Source: Holosporaceae bacterium
Lineage (GTDB): Bacteria > Pseudomonadota > Alphaproteobacteria > UBA3830
DNA length: 9,711 nucleotides
Direction of reading: 5' to 3'
Assembly: GCA_031282785.1 (NCBI GenBank)
Contig: JAITDB010000092.1
Coordinates: forward strand, 1-9,711
The position numbers were made by a program, and so were the translations under genes. The notes beneath the pieces are model-generated. The model worked only from the letters and a program-made list of their open reading frames with translations, was not told where the DNA came from and did no database searches. Shown in pieces: positions 1 to 5,153 of this stretch (the stretch's first letter is position 1; each line of letters begins with the position of its first letter).

Positions 1-79
1 TATTTTTTATGTATCTATTTTTCATTGATATATCCTACCTTATTGGGCTAGAAAATCAATCTAATCTACTCTTGAACCA
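1..79 (+). repeat. Left arm of 79-bp perfect inverted repeat
   Basis: Bases 1-79 are the exact reverse complement of 9596-9674; position x pairs with position 9675-x. Identity stops at base 80 (A here, where the kinase copy reads T on its coding strand). The arm starts at the first base of the window, so the real repeat may run further to the left. It carries the 5' end of the histidine kinase reading frame. Whether it is a genomic duplication or an assembly product cannot be decided from the sequence. Confidence 0.95.
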
Positions 80-122
80 AAAACTATGTCCAAAAATTAA
101 CCTTGCCAACATCCCCAAATGA
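9..122 (+). pseudogene. Truncated duplicate of the histidine kinase 5' end
   Basis: An ATG at 9 opens a 37-codon frame. Its first 23 residues (starting MYLFFIDISYLIGLEN and ending LLLN) are identical to residues 1-23 of the hybrid kinase encoded at 7720-9666. The frame then diverges and stops at TGA 120-122. No kinase domain follows, so as it stands this is a gene fragment and not a functional gene. It lies wholly on the inverted-repeat arm plus 43 unique bases. If the repeat is an assembly artefact, this feature disappears. If it is real, it marks a partial duplication or a paralogue family sharing this N-terminus. Confidence 0.5.
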
Positions 123-285
123 CAATTGTTGCAGCGACATTTCCATTATTAATCAATGGAATAGGCGCTTATCTGCAAAATAAGTGTTGTTTTATTGCAA
201 CAAAAATGCTTAATTTATTAAAAAATATTGTTTTATAAAAAAAATATTATATCGTAAATATGGTTAACTTTTAGGGAGATTTTAA
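123..285 (+). promoter_or_regulatory. A/T-rich upstream region of the first barrel gene, with a dyad
   Basis: No gene is visible here. A perfect dyad, TTCCATT (141-147) and AATGGAA (155-161), is separated by seven bases. A weaker one, TTGTT (187-191) and AACAA (199-203), lies further in. Neither is followed by a T-tract, so they look more like operator or leader structures than terminators. Bases 205-260 are almost pure A/T and probably hold the promoter, but I cannot pick a convincing -35/-10 pair. The gene's ribosome binding site is AGGGAG at 273-278, seven bases before the ATG. Confidence 0.3.
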
Positions 286-1056
286 ATGAAAAAGTATTTA
301 TTATTAGCAGCATCTGGGACTCTATTCTTTGCTGCATCGAACGCTGATCAGTCAGTCGTGGCTGCAAACGAAGAACCAGTTGTGGTTGCCGCAGCAGTAG
401 AACCAGAACCGCAACCAATCGTTGCTGCAGAGACAGAAGAAGAGTATAACTGCCCATTCTGTGGAGTATACGTTACTCTCGGCGCTGGCGGAAGCTTCTT
501 GAAGAACAAAATCGATGGAAACATCGGAATAAACAACGCTGCTCCTAACGTCAAAACGCCAAACAAAGACCTAAATCGCGTCATTGGTGTTTTGGGACTC
601 GGCGGCGGAAAAGTATTCAAAGAAAATTTCTACGTAGGTGGAGAAGTCCTGTGCGATTTCTCTAGTTCTAAAGAAAAGAACCTGGGAATCACTACCGCCG
701 ATGGTAACCCAGCAGTTGCAGATGATACAGTGAAAGTAAAGACATCCGCTGTGGTTCCGTCTATAGGTTTGAGACTCGGTTACTTTAACAAGAACGCAGA
801 TCTGTTGTTCTATGCAAAAGCCGCGGCTTCCTATACGTCTACCACATTTAAATCTCATGTCGGTCAGAATGACTATGAAACGAAAGTCTCAAAGTTTGCT
901 CCGGCTGTAGGCTTGGGCATCGAGAAGGCGTTTGGGAAAAAATTCTCTGGTCGTTTAGAGGGTGAGTACAGATTTAAATCCAGTAAAGAGGCCTATAAAT
1001 CTGCCAGCGGTGTAAATGTTCGCGCATTGGTTGCTTATCACGTCAATGGCCTATAA
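286..1056 (+). CDS. Outer-membrane beta-barrel surface protein (opacity/porin-like)
   Basis: A 256-residue secreted protein. Residues 1-20 form a signal peptide: MKK, a hydrophobic core, and a likely cut after Ser-Asn-Ala at 20. Residues 21-53 are a low-complexity linker rich in Val, Ala, Glu and Pro. From about residue 55 the pattern is alternating polar/hydrophobic strands with Gly and aromatic residues (GVYVTLGAGG, IGVLGLGGG, FYVGGEV, SIGLRLGYF, VGLGIEKAF, RLEGEYRF, VRALVAYHV), as in small 8-stranded outer-membrane barrels. The start is set by the signal peptide and by AGGGAG seven bases upstream. It is a divergent paralogue of the protein at 5154-5912; both keep the order GxYVxLG, FYxG, RxGY, GLGxE, VR. 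A CPFC motif (56-59) at the start of the barrel is unusual. The last residue is Leu, not the usual terminal Phe. Ligand and role are unknown; adhesin, porin or immunodominant surface antigen are all possible. Confidence 0.8.
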   Translation: MKKYLLLAASGTLFFAASNADQSVVAANEEPVVVAAAVEPEPQPIVAAETEEEYNCPFCGVYVTLGAGGSFLKNKIDGNIGINNAAPNVKTPNKDLNRVIGVLGLGGGKVFKENFYVGGEVLCDFSSSKEKNLGITTADGNPAVADDTVKVKTSAVVPSIGLRLGYFNKNADLLFYAKAAASYTSTTFKSHVGQNDYETKVSKFAPAVGLGIEKAFGKKFSGRLEGEYRFKSSKEAYKSASGVNVRALVAYHVNGL

Positions 1057-1085
1057 GAAACTGAGATTCTTTTGTATTACATTGA

Positions 1086-1117
1086 AAGTGCCATCGGTCA
1101 ATGATGGCATTTCTTGT
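1086..1117 (+). terminator. Rho-independent terminator of the first barrel gene
   Basis: TGCCATC (1089-1095) and GATGGCA (1103-1109) form a perfect 7-bp stem around a 7-base loop. The stem extends by three more pairs (AAG with TTT, one of them G-U) and is followed by TTTCTTGT. It starts 30 bases after the stop codon at 1054-1056. Confidence 0.75.
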
Positions 1118-1154
1118 ATATTGAAAAGCGTAGAGTGAATATTCAGCCGCTAAC

Positions 1155-1182
1155 TTGATATTTTTTCCGAAAGCTATAAAAT
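1155..1182 (+). promoter_or_regulatory. Sigma70-type promoter for lpxC-tsaD
   Basis: TTGATA (1155-1160), a 16-base spacer and TAAAAT (1177-1182) each match the consensus at five of six positions. Transcription would begin near 1189, giving lpxC an untranslated leader of about 130 bases. It sits just after the preceding gene's terminator, as expected for a new transcription unit. Confidence 0.6.
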
Positions 1183-1318
1183 ACAAAAGATTACACGGAC
1201 AATTCAAAAGTGGAGTTTGTCGGATTTCAATAGACCTAAGAAAAAATATCCAGCAGGATCGTATGAAAAAGAATCTTCGAGCAGCGGTCTCAAATTTATT
1301 TGCAGCATAGGAGGCATC

Positions 1319-2170
1319 ATGCTTCAAAAAACCATAGCATCGTTCGTAGCGCTGGAAGGAGTCGGTGTGCACAGCGGAAAGATGCGGCGTATAAAAATTC
1401 TGCCAGCTCCAGAAGATTGTGGCATTATTTTTCTGAGAACCGATCTAGAGGAAAATAATATTATTCGGGCAGATTATAAAAACGTATCCGAAACAATGAT
1501 GTGCACAAAATTATCCAACGAATTCGGCGCGAGTGTCTCTGTGGTAGAGCATCTGTGCGCTGCCTTCTACGGACTCGGAGTGTCAAACGCTATTGTGAAA
1601 GTGGACGGAAATGAAATTCCCATTCTGGACGGCAGTTCCAAGATCTTCGTACAAAAAATTATGGAAGTTGGTCTAGAAGAACAGCCAAAAAAGAGAAAAT
1701 TACTCAAAATAAAAGAAACAATCCGAGTGGAAAACGGAGAAAAATGGCTCTCGCTATCTCCGGCAGACCATTTTGTAATAAATTTATCCTGCGATTTCAC
1801 AAAAAGAGGCCTGAAAACTGCTCCTTTTTCCTACGATTTTTCCCAAGACTCCTTTGAAACGGAAATTGCGCCGGCTCGCACATTTGGTTTTTTGGACGAT
1901 CTGGAATACGTCAAAAAAAATAATTTGGCCCGCGGCGCCAGTCCGGAAAACTCTTTGGTATTTGACGCCAAAGGCTGCGTCGTAAACGAAGGCAGTCTCC
2001 GATTCGCCGACGAACCCATGCGCCATAAAATACTGGACATAATCGGAGATTTATCGCTTTCGCAGTATTTAATTGTGGGACAGTGCGACGGATTTTGTAC
2101 TGGACACGCTCTCAATAATCTGTTGCTGAAAAAATTACTGGAATGCGAGAATGCTCCTACTGGGAATTGA
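1319..2170 (+). CDS. lpxC: UDP-3-O-acyl-N-acetylglucosamine deacetylase
   Basis: LpxC is the zinc amidase that removes the acetyl group from UDP-3-O-acyl-GlcNAc, the committed step of lipid A synthesis in the cytoplasm. The 283 residues cover the whole family (about 300 usual). Key residues fall almost at E. coli numbering: Glu77-His78 in VVEHLCAA, His236 and Asp240 in HKILDIIGDL, and His263 in GHALNNLLL, so all three zinc ligands and the catalytic Glu are kept. The family signatures PILDGSSKIFV (101-111) and RTFGFLDDLEY (187-197) are also present. The frame is open back to a TTG at 1217, but I chose ATG 1319 because AGGAGG (1309-1314) lies four bases before it and MLQKTI is the normal N-terminus. 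The 3' end overlaps tsaD by 20 bases. In most alphaproteobacteria lpxC sits near ftsZ; here it does not. Confidence 0.96.
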   Translation: MLQKTIASFVALEGVGVHSGKMRRIKILPAPEDCGIIFLRTDLEENNIIRADYKNVSETMMCTKLSNEFGASVSVVEHLCAAFYGLGVSNAIVKVDGNEIPILDGSSKIFVQKIMEVGLEEQPKKRKLLKIKETIRVENGEKWLSLSPADHFVINLSCDFTKRGLKTAPFSYDFSQDSFETEIAPARTFGFLDDLEYVKKNNLARGASPENSLVFDAKGCVVNEGSLRFADEPMRHKILDIIGDLSLSQYLIVGQCDGFCTGHALNNLLLKKLLECENAPTGN

Positions 2171-3203
2171 ATCCAGTTGCGACGAGACCGCAGCGGCCAT
2201 TGTGACAGAAGATCGGAAGATTCTGTCCAACGTCATTTACTCTCAGATATCGGAGCACGAGGCGTTTTCTGGAGTTGTGCCGGAGGTCGCGTCCAGAGCG
2301 CATCTGGAAAAAATTGATTTTGTAGTAGAAAAGGCTTTTAGCGACGCTGGAATAGTCCCAGCAGATTTGGACGCCGTTGCCGCTACCTGCGGTCCAGGAC
2401 TCATTGGCGGAGTGATTGTTGGCGCCACGTTTGCCAAAGCCGTGGCATTTTCGTTGGACATACCGTTTTTGGCCATTAATCACATTGAAGCTCACGCACT
2501 CTGCGTTCGTCTCACAGAGAACGTGGATTTTCCGTATCTGCTGCTACTGGCTTCCGGAGGGCACTGCCAGATTTGTCTAGTGTCCGACTTCGACGACTTT
2601 GAAGTGCTGGGAAAAACTCTGGACGATTCCGTTGGAGAATCGTTCGATAAAGTGGCAAAAATGATGTCACTGGGATATCCCGGAGGACCTATCGTGGAAA
2701 AAATGTCTAGAAACGGAGATCCAATGGCCTTCGATTTTCCACGACCTCTGTGCCAAAAAAAATCTCTGGATTTCTCGTTTTCCGGTCTAAAAACCGCTGT
2801 ACGCATTACGCTGGAGAAATTGGAAAAACAAAAAAAAAATTTCGATGATTCGGAATCTTTGGATAAAAAAAACCACGCAAATGTTTGTGCTAGTTTTCAG
2901 CGAGCAGTGGAAGATGTTCTGTCGTATAAAATGGACGCAGCCATCGTTTTATGCAAAGCCAGAAATATTCCGCTGAACGCCGTGGTTATATCCGGGGGAG
3001 TCGCTGCCAACAAAGCCATTCGAGGCAAAATGCAGCGAATATGTTATGGGCATCGCTTGAGATTCTGCGCTCCCCCCATTCCTCTGTGCACTGATAATGC
3101 TGCTATGATCGCCTGGAACGGTCTGGAAAAATTACGAACGCAGCCGGGAGATCCCCTGAATTTTCAGCCGCGACCGCGATGGCCTTTGGGAAAAAAATTT
3201 TGA
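2151..3203 (+). CDS. tsaD: tRNA N6-adenosine threonylcarbamoyltransferase TsaD
   Basis: TsaD transfers the threonylcarbamoyl group to A37 of ANN-decoding tRNAs (t6A), working with TsaB, TsaE and TsaC in the cytoplasm. The 350 residues are full length. The N-terminus GIESSCDETAAA is the family's nucleotide-binding start. Metal ligands His111 and His115 sit in NHIEAH, and Asp315 in CTDNAAMIAW. LASGGHCQ (133-140), YPGGPIVE (176-183), FSFSGLKTAV (208-217) and ISGGVAANK (280-288) are further hallmarks. The ATG at 2151 lies inside lpxC, so translation is probably coupled; the ribosome binding site is weak. The stretch around residues 224-242 is Lys/Asp-rich and is encoded through A10 and A8 runs that could allow polymerase slippage. 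tsaB, tsaC and tsaE are not in this window. Confidence 0.96.
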   Translation: MLLLGIESSCDETAAAIVTEDRKILSNVIYSQISEHEAFSGVVPEVASRAHLEKIDFVVEKAFSDAGIVPADLDAVAATCGPGLIGGVIVGATFAKAVAFSLDIPFLAINHIEAHALCVRLTENVDFPYLLLLASGGHCQICLVSDFDDFEVLGKTLDDSVGESFDKVAKMMSLGYPGGPIVEKMSRNGDPMAFDFPRPLCQKKSLDFSFSGLKTAVRITLEKLEKQKKNFDDSESLDKKNHANVCASFQRAVEDVLSYKMDAAIVLCKARNIPLNAVVISGGVAANKAIRGKMQRICYGHRLRFCAPPIPLCTDNAAMIAWNGLEKLRTQPGDPLNFQPRPRWPLGKKF

Positions 3204-3241
3204 TCTTTTCAGAAAAAATTTCCCGGAGTCTGCTGCTACCC

Positions 3242-3392
3242 GTCGTCCGAGTGGCAAACTCCCGTAAACGTGTCAAGCTTCAAGCTTGCAACTGCCGCCC
3301 GAGCGGCAAACTCCCGTAAACGTATCAAGCTTCAAGCTTGCAACTGCCGCCCGAGCGGCAAACTCCCGTAAACGTGTCAAGCTTCAAGCTTG
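3242..3392. repeat. 52-bp tandem repeat, 2.9 copies, with internal palindromes
   Basis: Full units occupy 3253-3304 and 3305-3356 and differ at one base; a 36-base partial third copy runs 3357-3392. The 11 bases before the first unit (3242-3252) match the unit's tail except for three C-to-T changes. Each unit holds two dyads: TGCCGC-CCGA-GCGGCA (3293-3308 and 3345-3360) and the near-palindrome CAAGCTTCAAGCTTG, so six AAGCTT sites fall in about 120 bases. It lies 38 bases after tsaD and fills most of the 298-bp gap before the tRNA. There are no unique spacers, so it is not a CRISPR array. It may act as a terminator or protein-binding array, or be a selfish intergenic repeat. Confidence 0.9.
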
Positions 3393-3460
3393 TGCATAGT
3401 TGGCTTTCATTATTTTATCTGCAGAGCAGTAAGAACCCCATACATACATTGAAAAAAATA

Positions 3461-3489
3461 TTGATTCTGTTCGCGGAGTATTGTATGTA
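3461..3489 (+). promoter_or_regulatory. Possible promoter of tRNA-Leu and trpS
   Basis: TTGATT (3461-3466), 17 bases and TATGTA (3484-3489) put a start near 3496, about six bases before the mature tRNA. The -10 matches poorly beyond TAT. A 10-bp inverted repeat, CATACATACA (3439-3448) and TGTATGTATG (3482-3491), brackets the element, with its right arm overlapping the -10. Confidence 0.35.
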
Positions 3490-3501
3490 TGTTGATGGAT
3501 T

Positions 3502-3588
3502 GCCTCTGTGGCGGAACTGGTAGACGCGACAGACTCAAAATCTGTTGTTCGTAAGAACGTGCTGGTTCGATTCCGGCCAGGGGCACCA
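3502..3588 (+). tRNA. tRNA-Leu (CAA anticodon)
   Basis: This is an 87-base class II tRNA with an encoded CCA. The acceptor stem GCCTCTG pairs with CAGGGGC with one G-U pair, followed by discriminator A and CCA. The anticodon stem is ACAGA/TCTGT with loop CTCAAAA, giving anticodon CAA, which reads UUG leucine codons. A long variable arm containing GTTC-GTAA-GAAC confirms the Leu/Ser/Tyr class. The T-arm is GCTGG-TTCGATT-CCGGC. trpS starts 27 bases after the CCA, so the two are probably on one transcript. Confidence 0.95.
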
Positions 3589-3615
3589 TAAGTTTTTTAA
3601 TGGTAGAGGGTCATT

Positions 3616-4641
3616 TTGGACAGAAAAATTGCACTTACCGGTGACAGACCTACCGGAAAACTTCATTTAGGTCATTTTGTGGGATCCCTAAAAAACAGAG
3701 TAGGTCTTCAGCAGACTCACGATCAGTATATAATGATCGCTGACACGCAAGCTCTTACTGATTATTTCGAAAATTCTCAGTTGGTGGTGGATAATATAGT
3801 GGAAGTCGTGTCTGATTATCTGGCAGTGGGCATAGATCCGGAGCTATCAACGATTTTTATACAATCGCAAGTGCCGGCTCTCTGTGAATTGACCATGTAT
3901 TACATGAATTTGGTTACGGTCGCTCGATTGGAGCGCAATCCCACTGTAAAAGCAGAACTAACCCAAAAAGATTTTGGAAAATCCATTCCGGCAGGATTCC
4001 TGTGCTATCCAGTGAGTCAGACCGCCGACATCACTGCCTTCAAAGCAGAAGTCGTTCCAGTGGGAGAAGATCAGCTGCCCATGATAGAGCAAGCCAACGA
4101 AATCGTGCGCAGATTCAATCGCCTATATAATACTCAGTGCCTGAAAGAAATCACTGCTCATCTCAGCGAAACCAAACGATTGGTAGGAATAGACGGAAAA
4201 GCAAAGGCTAGCAAATCTTTAAATAATGCCATATTTCTCAGTGATACTCCGGAGATCATCAAAGAAAAAGTATACGCGATGTTCACAGATCCAGGTCATC
4301 TTAAAGTGTCGGATCCTGGTAAAGTCGAAGGAAACGTGGTTTTTCAGTATCTGGACGCCTTTCATCCGAACGCCGACGAAGTGTCTGCACTGAAATCACA
4401 CTACCGCAAAGGGGGCCTCGGCGATACTGTAATAAAATCACTGCTGAACGATGTCTTGCAGCAGCTTCTGCAACCAATTCGCGAAAAACGAGCCCAACTG
4501 AAAAAGGAAAATCTCTTCGACCTCTGCTTTGAGGGGACTCAGAAAGCAAGAAGTCTGGCAGAAAAGACCTTGAGCGAAGTAAAAACAGCAATTGGCATAG
4601 ATTTTTTTGAAAAACGCAATTTTTATCAAAGAAACCATTGA
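3616..4641 (+). CDS. trpS: Tryptophanyl-tRNA synthetase, TrpRS II-like type, UUG start
   Basis: This class I synthetase charges tRNA-Trp with tryptophan. The 341 residues are full length. The first signature is GDRPTGKLHLGH (9-20), with HLGH as the HIGH motif; the second is KASKS (197-201), where Ala replaces the usual Met of KMSKS. RLERNPTVK (105-113), SIPAGF and YPVSQTADITAF (131-142), VPVGEDQLPMIEQ (147-159) and TDPGHLKVSDPGKVEGN (224-240) place it with the TrpRS type known from low-GC Gram-positives and the TrpRS II of Deinococcus, not the GxQPSGxxHLGNY type of most proteobacteria. An in-frame stop at 3604-3606 excludes longer starts. The only fitting start is TTG 3616, five bases after AGAGGG (3605-3610); ATT at 3613 is less likely. 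It follows the tRNA by 27 bases and precedes HU by 74. No tryptophan biosynthesis gene is nearby. Confidence 0.95.
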   Translation: MDRKIALTGDRPTGKLHLGHFVGSLKNRVGLQQTHDQYIMIADTQALTDYFENSQLVVDNIVEVVSDYLAVGIDPELSTIFIQSQVPALCELTMYYMNLVTVARLERNPTVKAELTQKDFGKSIPAGFLCYPVSQTADITAFKAEVVPVGEDQLPMIEQANEIVRRFNRLYNTQCLKEITAHLSETKRLVGIDGKAKASKSLNNAIFLSDTPEIIKEKVYAMFTDPGHLKVSDPGKVEGNVVFQYLDAFHPNADEVSALKSHYRKGGLGDTVIKSLLNDVLQQLLQPIREKRAQLKKENLFDLCFEGTQKARSLAEKTLSEVKTAIGIDFFEKRNFYQRNH

Positions 4642-4715
4642 AAATGACAAGTTGGTCTATTGATTTTTTTAAAAAAACCGTTCAGACTCTGGAAAGTGGT
4701 GAGAAGGAGATTATT

Positions 4716-4988
4716 ATGAATAAATCTGACTTGGTAGATGCACTTTCCAAAGATAGTGGACTTACAAAACTGGATTCTGAAAAGGCTATCAACTCGTTCA
4801 TAGGCATAATGGAACACGCCCTAAAGAATGGTGAGGTAGTAACTTTGGTTGGATTCGGAAGTTTTTCTGTGAAATTAACCGCAGGTAGAAGTGGTAGAAA
4901 CTTTAAAACTGGCGCTTCAATTAATATACCTCCGAGAAATTCCGTTAGGTTCAAACCGGGAAAAAATCTCAAGGAATGTGTAAATTAA
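4716..4988 (+). CDS. hup: HU-family DNA-binding protein with Phe at position 63
   Basis: HU is a small dimeric nucleoid protein that bends and compacts DNA. The protein is exactly 90 residues, the canonical length, and aligns without gaps to E. coli HU: MNKSDLVDAL at the start, VGFGSF at 45-50 before the DNA-binding arm, and PGKNLKECVN at the end. The arm reads SGRNFKTG, so the normally near-invariant Pro63 that intercalates between base pairs is Phe (codon TTT at 4902-4904). A longer in-frame start at 4638 exists, but ATG 4716 has AAGGAG (4704-4709) six bases upstream and gives the standard N-terminus. A TTTTTTTAAAAAAA tract (4664-4677) lies between trpS and HU and may be intrinsically curved DNA. 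It could share the trpS transcript or have its own promoter. HU rather than IHF fits best by length and N-terminus. Confidence 0.95.
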   Translation: MNKSDLVDALSKDSGLTKLDSEKAINSFIGIMEHALKNGEVVTLVGFGSFSVKLTAGRSGRNFKTGASINIPPRNSVRFKPGKNLKECVN

Positions 4989-5030
4989 TGATTTGATCGC
5001 CTGTATTTTTTGATTTTATTGGATAGAAAT

Positions 5031-5080
5031 AGTCGGCGTCTATATTTATTTTGTTTTTTTGTTTGGCGTCGACTGTTTTT
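5031..5080 (+). terminator. Probable rho-independent terminator after HU
   Basis: AGTCGGCGTC (5031-5040) pairs with GGCGTCGACT (5065-5074) over ten base pairs including two G-U pairs. The loop is a long 24-base T-rich stretch, and GTTTTT (5075-5080) follows. The long loop makes it weaker than a standard terminator, but position and tail fit the end of the HU transcript, 43 bases past the stop. Confidence 0.5.
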
Positions 5081-5100
5081 AAAGTACTTTTTTAAAGTAC
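5076..5100. promoter_or_regulatory. Palindromic direct repeat before the second barrel gene
   Basis: TTTTTAAAGTAC (5076-5087) is repeated at once as TTTTTTAAAGTAC (5088-5100). AAAGTACTTT (5081-5090) is a perfect 10-bp palindrome, and GTACTTT-TTT-AAAGTAC (5084-5100) is a second dyad. A further 8-bp palindrome, GTTTAAAC, follows at 5109-5116. Such stacked symmetry 54 bases before an ATG looks like an operator, though no promoter is clear around it. It overlaps the T-tail of the preceding terminator. Confidence 0.35.
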
Positions 5101-5153
5101 AGTAATGTGTTTAAACGTAGCCAAGTAGTAGTTTAGGGATAGAAATTGATCGC

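Noticed and set aside
348..858. Minus-strand frames of 90 and 95 codons inside the first barrel gene
   Set aside because: They are antisense shadows of a gene with a clear signal peptide and ribosome binding site on the plus strand.
1217..1318. N-terminal extension of LpxC from TTG 1217
   Set aside because: LpxC normally starts at the MLQKTI position, and AGGAGG lies four bases before ATG 1319. The extension reads as leader sequence.
1043..1372. 109-codon minus-strand reading frame
   Set aside because: It overlaps the terminator, promoter and start of lpxC on the other strand, and its translation shows no family features.
3242..3392. CRISPR array
   Set aside because: The 52-bp units follow each other directly with no unique spacers, there are fewer than three full copies, and no cas gene is nearby.
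3338..3523. 61-codon plus-strand reading frame
   Set aside because: It runs across the tandem repeat and into the tRNA-Leu gene, has no ribosome binding site and its translation resembles no protein family.
4664..4677. TTTTTTTAAAAAAA as a terminator between trpS and HU
   Set aside because: It is a pure A/T palindrome without a GC stem; more likely curved or flexible DNA than a terminator.
4638..4715. N-terminal extension of HU from ATG 4638
   Set aside because: HU is exactly 90 residues from ATG 4716, which has AAGGAG at a good distance; the extension would be foreign to the family.
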